DNA from: Pammene aurita
Lineage: Eukaryota > Arthropoda > Insecta > Lepidoptera > Tortricidae
Direction: 5' to 3'
DNA: 64,000 bases
Assembly: GCA_947086415.1 (NCBI GenBank)
Contig: OX352289.1
Coordinates: 12,372,275-12,436,274, forward strand
The translations under genes and the position numbers were made by a program. The notes below the pieces were generated by a model, which was not told the DNA's origin, did no database searches, and saw only the letters and a program-made list of their open reading frames with translations. This document shows positions 9,168 to 21,054 of this stretch, piece after piece. The number at the start of each line of letters is the position of its first letter. Positions within the stretch are counted from its first letter, which is position 1.

Positions 9168-9787
9168 AACCAGCCTGGTTTCCGTCCACCTTTGCTTGCT
9201 TTCCTCTCTCGCGACCTTGACGGCTGCCTCCCCGATGTGGCGCTTCTCTGCGGACGCCTTGACCTCCGTAACTCTGCCACCTCCACCGTAAATCGATTCA
9301 ATTTCGCCGTTAAATCATCTTGCGGTCGTTGTCTTTTTGTGGATATCTCCGCAACTTCCGTCGGTCGCGTCGCCTCCATGACCTTGTCCGCGATACTAGC
9401 TAGCTTCTCCATGTCCGTGACCTCGGATGCGGCTAACACTGCTTGTACTGCCGATGGAAGATGGCCCTTCCACATAATAACCAAAGTTTGGTCCAAGATC
9501 TTCCCTCGCGCAAGGTCACGCATATTTCTGAGGAGTTGGGATGGCTTTTGAGTGCCTAGCTCCATCTCTCCCAGCAATTTCTGCGTTTGACGCGTATCAG
9601 ACTCTTCATAGATCTTAAGCAGTCTGTCCTTCAACGTCCCATATTTATTCTCAGTAGGTGGTGATAATAATAAATCGCTCACCTGCTTAATCAATAGCAT
9701 TCTTACTGAGTTTCGTTACCACTAAATTTTGTTTGGCCGCATCTCCCAAGCGCTGATTTTCCACCGCCGCTTCAAATTGCAGGAACC
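9080..9787 (-). pseudogene. gag: Gypsy gag, N-terminally truncated
   Basis: The main frame (9700-9080) reads QVSDLLLSPPTENKYGTLK, then LLGEMELGTQKPSQLLRNM, the conserved gag core of this gypsy lineage. It ends in a basic tail and a zinc-knuckle-like WLCFYHFRYGTKAAKCIKPYHW. The last expected Cys of the C-x2-H-x9-C-x3-C motif is Tyr here. Upstream coding (WFLQFEAAVENQRLGD, about 9787-9715) is out of frame after a small indel. Typical gags of this type start further upstream, and that part and the 5' LTR are missing. Confidence 0.82.
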
Positions 9788-9980
9788 ATAAAATACAAAT
9801 TACAATTTCAAACTATCAAATATAAATAATTACTAAGAACATGCTAAGAACTAACAAATCTAAATTAAATAGAACACTTAAATATTAGTATTATTACTCA
9901 AAATTAATAACGCGATGGACGCCTGCTCGACCAATTATGTATACGTATTGTATATGATTTTTACAGTTTTCCAATACATC
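9788..9980. other. AT-rich spacer where the gypsy 5' LTR should be
   Basis: No sequence resembling the 3' LTR at 2759-2919 and no primer-binding site is seen. The gypsy element is therefore cut off here. Confidence 0.45.
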
Positions 9981-10771
9981 ATTATCAAGGATCGGACAAA
10001 CGCCCGTCATTTCGAAAATATAACCCTGTTCCGTACAGCAGAGACTTCCTTATGTTAATTAAAAAAATAGTATTTTATGGATTTATTGGACCATAATTTA
10101 TATCCAGTGACAAATTAATTAATGATTGACATTCCGAAAATTACTTTCGCCAATAAAACAGGATGACCAAAATTTTTTCTAAATTTTCACTTGTGAGCCT
10201 ATAACGATGTGAATGTAGGACCCATTTATGCGTTGAAAAAGTCCGTTCGCAGTCTACGGACGTCATAGGGGCATATGTAATCGTTGACATTGGTATACTG
10301 TTCTTCCAATATGCTTGTGCCTCGGAGTTAATTTTTTCATGTATTTCTTTCACGGTGACGTAATTAGGATTCCTGTTAAAAAATGCTTGAAATTTTGATA
10401 TAGCTCTAAAGAACTATATAATCTGTGCTCTAGATTTAAAATAAAAGACGAAGTTACACATAAAAGAATCATTTAAAATTGTTGAGGACATACATACTGT
10501 TTTACAAAATATTCCCGGGAGTTTTAGATCTAGAGCTTTAGTGGGAGTTTTAGACAAGTGAAAATTTAGAAAAAAATTTGGTCATTCTATTTTATTGGCG
10601 AAAGTAATTTTCGGAATGTCAATCATTAATTAATTTGTCACGGTATATAAATTATGGTCCAATAAATCCATAAAATACGAATTTTTTTTATTAACATAAG
10701 GAAGTCTCTGCTGTACGGAACAGGGTTATATTTTCAAAATGACGGGCGTTTGTCCGATCCTTGATCATTAT
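9981..10771. mobile_element. hAT-type remnant in an inverted-repeat arrangement
   Basis: Two arms of about 215 bp (9981-10194 and 10554-10771) are inverted copies with only scattered mismatches. The left arm contains the 3' end of a hAT transposase ORF, and the right arm carries the same 3' end reversed but without the rest of the gene. The simplest reading is a fold-back or head-to-head rearrangement of a hAT element. No 8 bp target duplication was identified. Confidence 0.7.
10141..10415 (-). pseudogene. hAT transposase C-terminal dimerisation domain fragment
   Basis: The frame reads SKFQAFFNRNPNYVTVKEI upstream, then YAPMTSVDCERTFSTHKWVL and LTSENLEKILVI before the stop at 10141. CERTFS...R..LT.ENL is the signature of the hAT C-terminal dimerisation domain. 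An in-frame stop just upstream (about 10420) and the absence of the RNase-H-like catalytic region mark it as a fragment. Confidence 0.8.
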
Positions 10772-11860
10772 TAAGTAAAATTATTAGTGTGTCATTTATG
10801 AAGTGTTTAAACACTGTTAAATTAATTAATTACTGAGCCACGGGCAATATTTGATTAATTTCCCACAATATTTGAATTCGCAAAGCTGTTCGGTTTTTGA
10901 AACAAAGGATATTTTCGATTGTGGTAATTAAATTAGCAAGCCAATAATTTTATAGATTATTTTTTATTGCATTTACTACTGCTTGCAGACTGCTTGAATT
11001 TAAGTATAGCCTACAACAGTGGCGGTACTTCCATACAAGCCGAAAAGACGGGCTTGCCCTAGTTGCCTCACCGAAATTACGTATTTTAATCGTCGCGCTA
11101 AATAACCCGTATTAATTATTTCGAGTGAGCTGTTTATAAATTTTGCCACACGCAACAAAGTGTCGCCACTGCCGCGCGAACGACTGAGGCAAACGAAACT
11201 AAACGTAGCGCATGCTATCCCGCTCGCACTCACCGCCGCCGCCGCCTTGCAAGCGGCATGTAAGCGGGCATTCATTTCGCCTATACAAATCGCCCTATTG
11301 GTGTCTGTACAACGAGCAACAATTTTTGCCCGGTGTACCTATAGCAAAATACGGCGATTTAAAACCAGCTTTTTGGTGTGAAGTTGGCCGCATACCGTAA
11401 GATCGCGCGACGCAAGTGAGCGTTAACGGATAACTTCAAGTGTATTATATTACAAAAGTCGAATTTGACATGCAAATTAATTGTTTGAGCACGTAAATGT
11501 GAATTGAATGGTATTGTGGTGAGGTGAGGTTACGAGTTAGTAAAAGTGCTTAATTCTTTTGTAAAACTTGTAAAAGTGTTAAAATTACTTATTAATAATG
11601 GATGAAGCCGTTCCTTGTGACTGTTTGAGGTACGTCCAAGTGTTGATCATGATCAACAAAGGCAAGGTAAAATCTCTGAAGTTTGTTCAAAATCAATGTG
11701 TCGTTAAACCTAATACCCGGCTTGTGTTATTTGTAGGCATGTATCAGATAAACCAGTTGCATAAGCGAAAATTTAGTAGGTCCCTTTTCTAGGTTTTCGT
11801 TAATAACTCGTAAACGATGGCCCATACAAAACAATGTTCTTCTACTTAATTCATCCACAT
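10772..11860. other. No recognisable gene; possible hAT-type 5' region
   Basis: A CAGTGGCGG motif at about 11020 resembles hAT termini, and a short ORF at 11598-11792 (MDEAVPCDCLRYVQ) follows an AT-rich leader, but no matching right end or catalytic domain is seen. A GC-rich CCGCCGCCGCC patch lies at about 11235. I do not claim a gene here. Confidence 0.35.
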
Positions 11861-12855
11861 AAAAAAAGATGCTTTACGCTCTGAGGTCAATGTTTAATGA
11901 GATGTCGAGGAAATCTCTTTTTGAGACTTTCAGAGCTATTATTTACGAAAGTATTAGTTTTATCTCAAAAAATATCTATGAGAATATTATTTTTGTTGAT
12001 AAGAATTTACACTCATCCAAAAAAAATGACGTCCACAACTATAACACTAAAAATAAAAACAAGCTTGCCCAGGGCCGGCCCGTCCATATAGGCAACCTAG
12101 GCGATCGCCTAGGGCGCTCGTATTAGGGGGGCGCCAACCGGCGGCATCGAAAAAAAAAACAATTTGTGAAGGCTTTTAGGTACACACTTTTCTACAAAAA
12201 TATTATTAATTTGGCGACACAGTGCCACCTCAAAGACATGTAATGGGATTGTCAATACTTTAAAACACTTTTGTTTTTTGTTAGAATGCTTTTCTCGTGC
12301 CCAGTCTCAAAATTAATAAAGCAACTTAAGCAACATACGTAGAGACATAAAGAGAGGCGTCGTACAGAAATGTTTCATATTAAATACCTAATTAATATTA
12401 CAATCTTCCTAAAGGCGGTAGAAATTTTGATAGTTTTTGTGTGGTATTGTCATTGTCAATAATCAATCTGGGGTTACGAGTTAAACATACTCGTAATTGC
12501 TAAGACAGCATATAGACGATTATCTTCAGAATTGGTTAACGTAAAATTAAAGAAATAAAGTGTAGGTAGATAATCAATTCTACTCTCGATTGTAAACATA
12601 CAATTGGTTTTGCGTTATTTCGGTTTCACGTTGTATACATCGAGATGAGACAGAAATGTCAGTTTTTCAATGTTATTCCTAAATTTAAATTTTGTTTAAT
12701 TAAGACCCGAAGTTTTTTTTAAGTCCCGATCATTTAAAGCCAAAAATATTACATAAAGTTCTGGATTTCACCCTGTTTCAGAATTAATTTAATACCAATT
12801 AAAAAATTAAACATGTGTTGTTGTGTTTATGTGTCGCCCTTTTGGGGCTTAAAAA

Positions 12856-13162
12856 GCGCTGGTAGTCTGGTGGTAAGACGTTAGACTTTAAATCCAAAGG
12901 TCTCGGGTACAAACCCCGGGTTTTTGGAAACTTATGTACGAAATATCATTTAATAGTCAATTTTCGTTGAAGGAAAACATCGTCAAGAACCCGGATCTAA
13001 TCCCAATAAGGTATAGGTTCCTTTCTGCGTTGGAAGGTCAGGTGGCAGTCGCTTTCGTAAAAACTAGTGCCTTCGCCAATTGATGAGATTAGATTGCCAA
13101 ACGGACCCCAGGTTCAACTGAGCCGTGGCAAAAAGCCGGGACTAATGCGAAGAGGATGATGA
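12856..13162 (+). mobile_element. tRNA-derived SINE (type 2)
   Basis: The tRNA-like head has a box-A-like TAGTCTGGTGGTAAGACG and a box-B-like GGGTACAAACC. The body contains 'ACTTATGTACGAAATATCAT', 'GGAAAACATCGT', 'GGCAGTCGCTTTCGTAAAA' and 'GCGGACCCCAGG'-like blocks (here ACGGACCCCAGG), and it ends AGAGGATGATGA. This is the composition of a common lepidopteran SINE. It lies inside the hAT element at 12070-14215. A reversed 3' fragment of the same type is at 47288-47375. Confidence 0.8.
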
Positions 13163-13615
13163 CCCTTTATATACATATATATATATATTTTTTTTTATTT
13201 TTTTTTATCGCATGGCTATATGTCACTGGATATAGGCATTTCTTCCCAGGGGTAGTGGTACTAGTGGTAGTGGGAAAGCAGATGATAAAGAAAATCCAGT
13301 GAGTGCTGCGAGGTCCGAATGGGACAGTACAGCTGCCAAGTTTGTTACTCTTTTAGCACCACCCAGGGATATAGTGTAGGGCTGTCTAAGGTGTTTCCTA
13401 CGTACGCAGAGTAACAAAACCCAATCCAAAATCCAATACATACCAAGTTTGGGCTCCTCCAGATACGACCAAGCTGAGTTTTTTTTGTACAATATACCCC
13501 AAACGATACGTTATATCCTTTTTTTCAATTTTCAAAAAAATAAAAAAATTGATAAATGAAATTATTTTCAAAATTGCTTTCTTGTGGTTAGATATGAGGA
13601 TATCAAGTTTCATTC

Positions 13616-13890
13616 GTGGTATATTGTACAAAAAAAATATCAGCAAAATTGTATCTGGATTCGAGGAGCCCAAACTTGGTACTTTTTGAAAATCATTTTT
13701 GTTTTAATAAAAGAAATGGTTAAAATGTAATGATGTGGTGTTTATTTAGAATCGTCTTTCATATGACACGCGATAGGTTTCTGAAAAAAAACCCATACAA
13801 AAAGAAATACTCAGCACTCCCCTCCTAAGGGATTTTTTTTAAAGAACAGTTCAAAAACCAGTAGGTCAAAAAAATATTTTTTTACTTCTA
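13616..13890 (+). repeat. Duplicated segment, copy 1 (partner at 15103)
   Basis: About 275 bp including 'TGGATTCGAGGAGCCCAAAC' and 'CATATGACACGCGATAGG' are nearly identical to 15103-15383. This copy lies inside the hAT element; the partner lies outside it. Confidence 0.75.
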
Positions 13891-14393
13891 GGATGCGTGT
13901 GCAAAACGGCTAAACTTCCGTTTTTTTCGCGTACACCTTCCACGGCAGATTCAATGCATAGAAAACGTCCAGCAAAAAAAAGAGTCAAAATAATGCGTCC
14001 GAAGAAAAAACACAATCGCATACAAAAATAAAAAAATGGGGAAAAACCCGAATGGAACAAAAAATATTAAGGAAAAAAATTGGGTAAAGTCTACAGATAA
14101 ACTCTTCATTAAAATTTTTCTACTAAGAATTACACGTTATATTGCCCAAATTCTCTTAAAAGGGCGCCATTTCAGTCTCTTGCCTAGGGCGCCAGGAATG
14201 CTCGGGCCGGCCCTGAGCTTGCCATTACAAATGGTCGTGTCCGCAAAGCATATAAATCATTTTTGGTCAAGGTTTTCACATTTATAACAAATTACCCGTC
14301 GAAACTTTAATGGCAAAGGGTTATTACAGGGTTGAAGACTATATGACGGATAAAGATGTATGGGCCAAACCAGAAACCACTACAAAATAATAA

Positions 14394-15102
14394 ATAAAAG
14401 AAGAGGTTAAGAAAGCACATCAAACGTTTCGAAGAACAGTCAGATTTGGATTATTATTATTAGTTTCTTTATTCAGATGTCCATAAAAAACTAACATATT
14501 TACGTGACTATTAAATTAAATTACAATTACAAACACATTATAACTATTAAATTAAATTACAAAATTACAATTACAAACACATAAATTATTAAATTCAAAT
14601 CTAGAGTCCATATGCATTTTATTCCAATGTCTTACAATTGGACACTCCAATCTGTCAACAACGTTGTTCAGGAGGCTGCTGGAATACGACACATCAGGCA
14701 TATTATACTATTTAGTTTCTTTTATTGACACAATTGGTACAATAGGTTTCTGGAAGAACAACACATTATTGAGTAATTTTAAGAATGAATGTATGGAAAC
14801 ATAAGTCCCGCTGATCTTGCCGGTCATTATACTTCTCGGGTCAGAGGTATAGGGTTAACACCGGTGGTAGTTTTTTTTCTCTCTGACGTTCATAAGTGCA
14901 TTGTAATGTGTCAGACCTCGTCCAACCTGTCATGCTTCTCATTGTCAATATAGTTTGTGTAGCTGCCGTTGTCGCTCCGGCATAATGCTGGGCCATGCTG
15001 GACATAACACAGGTTCGGACTGGTGAATTATTGCTGTATCAATTCTAAATTTTCATGTTGTATTTTGTTTTGATAAGGTGTTTACTGTATGTTGATGTAT
15101 TC
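14394..15102. other. LINE 3' UTR-like and unassigned sequence
   Basis: Contains an (ATT)n run and, on the minus strand, AATAAAGAAACTAATAATAA, which looks like a polyadenylation signal plus tail of another LINE end. No ORF of note. Confidence 0.4.
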
Positions 15103-15383
15103 GTGGTATATTGTACAGAAAAAATATCAGCAAAATTGTATCTGGATTCGAGGAGCCCAAACTTGGTACTTTTTGAAAATCATTTTTGTTTTAATAAAAG
15201 AAATGGTTAAAATGTAATGATGTGGTGTTTATTTAGAATCGTCTTTCATATGACACGCGATAGGTTTCTGAAAAAAAAAACCATACAAAAAAAATTACTC
15301 AGCACTCCCCTCCTAAGGGATTTTTTTTAAAGAACAGTAGTTCAAAAACCATTAGGTCAAAAAAATATTTTCGACTTCTACAA
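15103..15383 (+). repeat. Duplicated segment, copy 2 (partner at 13616)
   Basis: Near-identical to 13616-13890 from 'GTGGTATATTGTAC' to 'AGGTCAAAAAAATATTTT', with small indels. Both breakpoints are abrupt. Confidence 0.75.
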
Positions 15384-16065
15384 GGAATTATCCTTGTTTT
15401 ATTGCATCGTATTACTCTTTCTTTGTGTTACCTGTGTTGATTTTCTCACCTGATGTCTCATCGGAAGATCAGCGCTGGCAATCGCTAGCACCATGCTGAG
15501 ATGAGGCCATTTCGTGACACTTTTTTTTACTTGGTCCTCAATCTATTATGTCTGAGTCTACCTTATCTACGAATAAACTATATTCTATTCTGTTCTAAAT
15601 TGGATGTAATTATTTTATGTAATTGCATTTTTTTCTATGTAGACGTAAAAGAACATGTTATGTCCGTCGTGGCGCAGTGACGGCAACAAATGATACGTAG
15701 CTACGTAGTTATACTAGTTGTGTCCTGCCGGCCACTAGGGAACAATATATGCAGCGGGCAATCTTATTAACCGTGGACCACTTGGAGTGGAATAACTTGC
15801 TTGTCCGGAGCCGGTAGAGAACATTCTATCAACGTGTCGTTTACCTTACCTATCTTACTAATTTTTATAGTCTGATGAATAAGGCGTTACTTTGCGAAAG
15901 TCCAAATTATTAGCGACGATATATTACGTTGCTATTTTGCGGTTTATTAACGTGTAAGCCGATTAGTGCCAACCCCTTATACTTATGTAGGTATAAAATT
16001 AAATTGATGTTCTCATCCCGCAGTGCGAAAATAAGTGTGAACGAGGCATCTACAAGAGATTTTTT
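15384..16065. other. No gene; possible LINE 3' UTR
   Basis: 'GCTGGCAATCGCTAGCACC' followed by GAATAAACTATATTCTATTC at about 15585 resembles a retrotransposon 3' UTR with a repetitive tail. The remainder shows nothing recognisable. Confidence 0.35.
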
Positions 16066-16287
16066 TTATTACATGAGCAAAACATACTATATATGTTTTG
16101 CTCATGTAGGTCATTATTATATGACAGATGGGTTATGTACGTTCCAAAAGTGAAGCACATAAAATGAGTGAATTCAAACAATTATCCATAGTCGCGCACC
16201 GGCCAGCGTGAGATGCGGACGTGTGAATGAGCTCCCGTCACCCGGGTGAGAGAGACAAATTGTACATTTCTAACAATGAGAGTGATA
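16066..16287 (+). repeat. 222 bp direct repeat, copy 1, with internal palindrome
   Basis: Appears identical to 17124-17345 (offset 1058). It opens with a 16 bp-arm palindrome, ACATGAGCAAAACATA ... TATGTTTTGCTCATGT, with a 5-base loop (16071-16107). Confidence 0.9.
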
Positions 16288-16336
16288 AAGATGTCAAAAT
16301 AGATAAACATAACGGAATCGTTGCTAGGTTATGAAA

Positions 16337-16412
16337 TAACTTTGGAAGTATTGTTTCTGCTCATTTTGTTAGAGTAACTTTGGAAGTATTGTTTCTGCTC
16401 ATTTTGTTAGAG
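16337..16412 (+). repeat. Perfect 2 x 38 bp tandem duplication
   Basis: The 38 bp unit beginning TAACTTTGGAAGTATTG occurs twice in direct succession without mismatch. Confidence 0.9.
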
Positions 16413-17063
16413 TATAACCCATCCATAGTAAATATCATTGACTCTATCTGGTTAAGTATTAAAGTACAACGGTAACGTCAGTCACAGATATGTCATTAAT
16501 TCGTCTTCAATCAGTCGACAGCACGAAGATATGCCAGGCTCTGTAATAAGCTGATAGATGATGACAGCAACACTAATGAGAAGCGCCGTTGATTCGAACA
16601 TGAATGACATTTACCTATTAATGGATGCGAGGACTAGTGAGGATGCCATTTACTGTTCTGTTGGAAATATAATTTGTAACTTAAGTTAAGTTCACCTCCT
16701 ATAATTTAAAACCTCTGACGCAAAAAGACCGTTATACGAGCCTGTCTGTCTGTCTGTGGTACCGTAGCGGTAAAACGTTGAACCAATTTAATGCGTTTTT
16801 TTTATTTGAAAAAAAAACAGGTCTTCTAGCGAGTGATCTTAGACATTATTAATGTAAAAACATAAAAAATGAGATACACAATCAGCTCAAAAAATGGCCC
16901 TACAATAGTGGTGTTAGAACAATTCGAACAGGAGTTTCTCTGAGTCTTATTACGGTATAACACTGGCCGGTTACAAATTTTCACGAGCCATATTTTCGGT
17001 AAATCATGTTTGAGACTGTACCTCTACTACTTATATGTAGTTATATCCTAACTCAATGTTTAC
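16413..17063. other. No recognisable gene
   Basis: AT-rich spacer between the two direct repeats. It contains a short TGTCTGTCTGTCTG run at about 16744-16757 and no supported gene. Confidence 0.4.
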
Positions 17064-17125
17064 AATACAAAAAACTACCTTTTACCTAAATATAGTTATT
17101 TAGGTAAAAGGTAGTTTTTTGTATT
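17064..17125. repeat. Perfect 29 bp-arm palindrome with 4-base loop
   Basis: The arm beginning AATACAAAAAACTACC (17064-17092) is followed by TAGT and its exact reverse complement (17097-17125). It abuts the start of the second direct-repeat copy at 17124. Confidence 0.92.
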
Positions 17126-17345
17126 ATTACATGAGCAAAACATACTATATATGTTTTGCTCATGTAGGTCATTATTATATGACAGATGGGTTATGTACGT
17201 TCCAAAAGTGAAGCACATAAAATGAGTGAATTCAAACAATTATCCATAGTCGCGCACCGGCCAGCGTGAGATGCGGACGTGTGAATGAGCTCCCGTCACC
17301 CGGGTGAGAGAGACAAATTGTACATTTCTAACAATGAGAGTGATA
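17124..17345 (+). repeat. 222 bp direct repeat, copy 2
   Basis: Same sequence as 16066-16287, including the ACATGAGCAAAACATA palindrome. It begins inside the end of the 17064-17125 palindrome. Confidence 0.9.
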
Positions 17346-17582
17346 CAGGATGAAATCGGAGTCTAGTTACTAGTACCTACATATGTACCAGTTTTCTAAA
17401 GTACGCAATGAAACATTTAAGTTGAGTTTGTGTTTATATTATACCTCTCTACCTTAGCGTAACACGAACCCATCAGTAGATAATTAGGCCGATCTAATTA
17501 GAATTTTCGAAGAATAAATTTCCGGCAAGCTGGAAATCGTTTTAATACCTTCATTTGGTCCTAAGTGCGTGTATTTAGTAAC

Positions 17583-18423
17583 AAAAACCGGCCAAGAGCG
17601 TGTCGGGCCACGCTCACTGTAGGGTTCCGTAGTTTTCCGTCCGTCACAGTAAGTGTCCCCACTTAAGAGTTAAAATAACACCGCCATGTAGGATATGATA
17701 TGAGCGTTCCACGTACAGCGACATCTATCGGCAAATTAAGTAAACTAGCGCGCGAGCATAAAGTATGGAAGATGATTTTTATGGGATAATTCTTTATTGC
17801 GTGAACCGATTTTCACCGTTTTTACTTTATTTGAAAGCACGTCATTTCATTGTAATTTTGTAGAAATTACAGGTACAATAAACACCTGCTTATACGGTTA
17901 AATTACAAACTTAGTTCAGAAATTATTTTGTATTTTTTTTTCAAAAACTATTCATCCTATCAAGTTCAAAATAATTTTCCTAGAAAGTTTTTATAAAGTT
18001 CTACTTTTGAGATTTTTTTCATATTTTTAAAACTTATGGTTCAAAAGTTAGAGGGGGGGGGACGCATATTTTTTTACTTCTGGAGCGATTATTTCCGAAA
18101 ATATTTACATTATCGAAAAATGATTTTAGGAAACCCCTATTCATTTTTAAATACCTATCCAATAATATATCACACGTTAGGGTTGAAATGAAAAAAAAAA
18201 TCACTCCCTACTTTACGTATAGGGGAGGTACCCTAATAAAAAAATAATTTCCACTTTTTATTTTACCACTTTGTCGGCGTGATTGATATACATATTAGTA
18301 CCAAATTTCAGCTTTCTAGTGCTAACGGTCACTGAGATTATCCGCGGACGGACGGACGGACGGACGGACGGGCAGACATGGCGAAACTATAAGGGTTCCT
18401 AGTTGACTACGGAACCCTAAAAA
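17583..18423 (-). mobile_element. Repeat family A, near-complete reversed copy
   Basis: Begins ACCGGCCAAGAGCGTGTCGG and ends GACTACGGAACCCTAA, the reverse of the 42247-42972 copy. A CGGA tetranucleotide run (18345-18370) and a poly-G run (18052-18060) are part of the family pattern. No coding potential. Confidence 0.85.
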
Positions 18424-19179
18424 GAAAACGCCCCATAAAATGGGTGTGATTTTTTGTTTTCGTTTCAACCCTATTTTTCTCATGGAAATGGTATTTGTTA
18501 AGGGGTGTAGCCTTACATCAAAGCAGGCATGGTTGATTTTTCTTGTATATGTTTATAGTTGTAAAATACTTATGTCAGACAAGATTTTTCGACCTCAGCA
18601 TTACACCGGGACATTGTCAAATTTTAAAAAACAATACAATTTGCGTTTTATTTTTGGTTTCTAAAAAAAGACGTATGTTACGGTTACGGCCAAAGATTAC
18701 AAGGACACTTTATAGTGGACTATATTTGCAATGCCATGTAACATGTTCACTTATAACATGTAAAAAGATCATCCATACCTGATTTGATGTAAGGCAAATG
18801 TTCTATTTCAATGAATTAATTATATTTATGTAGGAGTCATTGGTTAGGTTTTTCACAGAAAAGGGTTTAGAAAAACTCTTTCCTGTAAAATCAATATTTT
18901 CGGAAATAATCGCTCCACAAAATATGGAAATAGATTGACTAGCTCTTCGCATCTATCTAGCTTGGATGCGAAATAATTTATTTTAGTGAAGCACTCATCG
19001 TGTAAAACTGCCTTAATATTCACCACTAACTGAATCGTCACATCTGGAGACAGTAACTCGATCAACAAGACAAGACTTGCCACTCTCGCAAACAAAAGCC
19101 TCTCGCTACACAATGTATGCGGGTCCGGGGCCTATGAGTAGGTAACTATTGTGTGTGTTCAAACGTTATCGATTTATTT
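18424..19179. other. No recognisable gene
   Basis: Two overlapping frames of 74-79 codons on the plus strand and one of 86 on the minus strand show no domain or codon signal that I recognise. Confidence 0.45.
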
Positions 19180-19359
19180 GAGTTGTGGGTACTAGACGAC
19201 GATATATATAATAGATAAATACTTAAATTTATAGAAAACATCCATAACTCAGGAACAAATATCTGCGATAAACACACAAATAAATGCTCTTACCAGGATT
19301 CGAACCCGGGACCTTTTGCTTCCTAGGCAGGGTCACTACCAACTGGGCTAGGAGGCCGT
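19180..19359 (-). mobile_element. tRNA-derived SINE (type 1)
   Basis: On the minus strand the head reads GCCTCCTAGCCCAGTTGGTA (box A) and GGTTCGAATCC (box B). The body contains 'GTGTGTTTATCGCAG' and 'CTGAGTTATGGATG', and the end is near 'GTACCCACAACTC'. The same family occurs at 33148-33356, and its 3' tip at 54891-54927. Confidence 0.82.
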
Positions 19360-19662
19360 AAACTAGACCGTAATGTATATCCTATATATCCTATATATCC
19401 TATAACCGTATATCATCCTTGGTATAAGTATAGTAAACATATAGGTTACTTTGTATGTTGCATATTTTACTAGTCATTTTATATGATGAATACTGCGATG
19501 AGTTACTGTGTTAGAATAGGAGACTGTATATTACTAAAAAAAAAGGTATTTAAAATAAATGTCTATGAAAAAAACCATTACATGAGATCAATTTTTCTCA
19601 TCACTGTCACAAAAGACTACTACTAGACTACCAAAAATAGTGAGTTGGAAATCGCTTACAAA
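19360..19662. other. Spacer with (TATATCC)n microsatellite
   Basis: A short TATATCC repeat lies at about 19375-19402. Nothing else is recognised. Confidence 0.45.
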
Positions 19663-20098
19663 TATATTTAAAAAAACCGGTTCAGTGCGAGTCAGACTCG
19701 CGCACGAAGCCTTCCGTACCGTCTATATACCCCCCCCCCCTACCCCCCCCCCCCTACTATTTGTTATTTGTCAATAAGAATGTCTAGACTAGACCCCATA
19801 AAGGGTGAAATCGCCATCGAAAAAGCGTTTTACACTGAGTCACATTAAAAAATGTTTTTTTATTTAAGTGGTAGTAACTCTGAAACTAGGCGAATTCCAG
19901 AAAAGTTTATACGACATTTTAGTCTCCAGTTATGATCAGAAATACGCTGTTAAAATTATTCGGTTTTCTCATGTTACACCGTGTATATATTTTTTCTGTT
20001 TTTAGTACTTGTTGTTAAAGAGACAACAGAAATACACCATATGTGAAAATTTCAACTGTCTAACTATCACGGTTCATGAGATAGAGCCTGGTGACAGA
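19663..20098 (+). mobile_element. Repeat family B, copy 1 (partial)
   Basis: Opens with AACCGGTTCAGTGCGAGTC and has the family end 'CATGAGATAGAGCCTGGTGAC'-like block at about 20074. Poly-C tracts at 19731-19754 interrupt it. Confidence 0.7.
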
Positions 20099-20960
<862 letters not shown>

Positions 20961-21054
20961 GTAAAAATATGGAGGTGATATATTGTTAACGGTACTGTAT
21001 GTATGTATAAACATGAAAACACAAACGACAATTTAAGTTTGTGCGAGTGGACAT

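Larger units (their letters stand above)
2759..9787 (-). mobile_element. Ty3/gypsy LTR retrotransposon, CsRn1/Kabuki-like, broken by three insertions
   Basis: In minus-strand order the remnant holds gag (about 9787-9080), protease in the -1 frame (from 9167), RT (6690-6023), RNase H and integrase (5712-3572), a small membrane ORF, polypurine tract and 3' LTR. Three foreign elements split it: 8660-8876, 6816-8634 and 5713-6022. Reading frames resume across each, so the insertions are younger than the retrotransposon. Frame breaks at about 9715 and 6690 make it non-autonomous. The CHCC-type gag motif (C-x2-H-x9-C) and the gag-pol -1 overlap fit the CsRn1 clade. That clade call is from memory of family features, not from a search. 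The 5' LTR and start of gag are missing. Confidence 0.8.
12070..14215. mobile_element. 2.15 kb non-autonomous hAT element with perfect 8 bp TSD
   Basis: The left end is CAGGGCCGGCCCG and the right end CGGGCCGGCCCTG. They are flanked by identical AGCTTGCC at 12062-12069 and 14216-14223, and an 8 bp duplication is the hAT hallmark. 'CCTAGGGCGC' recurs just inside both ends. No transposase is visible. The interior has acquired a SINE (12856-13162), a (TA)n tract (about 13169-13186), inverted arms (13439-13510 and 13610-13683) and sequence repeated at 15103-15383. It interrupts the LINE ORF and so is younger than it. Confidence 0.88.
11869..14393 (+). pseudogene. Non-LTR retrotransposon (LINE) ORF C-terminus, split by a hAT insertion
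   Basis: The plus strand reads FETFRAIIYESISFISKN, then DVHNYNTKNKNKLA up to 12069. It resumes after the hAT element at 14224 with ITNGRVRKAYKSFLV and, after a frameshift near 14295, AKGYYRVEDYMTDKDVW to a stop at about 14390. The 'HNYNTRNK' and 'KGYYxVxDYxxDxxxW' blocks are familiar ends of lepidopteran LINE reverse-transcriptase ORFs. The RT core is absent. A 3' UTR-like stretch and a (ATT)n run at about 14449-14461 follow. Confidence 0.65.

Noticed and set aside
11020..11170. CAGTGGCGG ... CGCCACTG as a small complete hAT element
   Set aside because: The inner sequences do not pair and the flanking octamers differ, so the two motifs are not convincingly one element.
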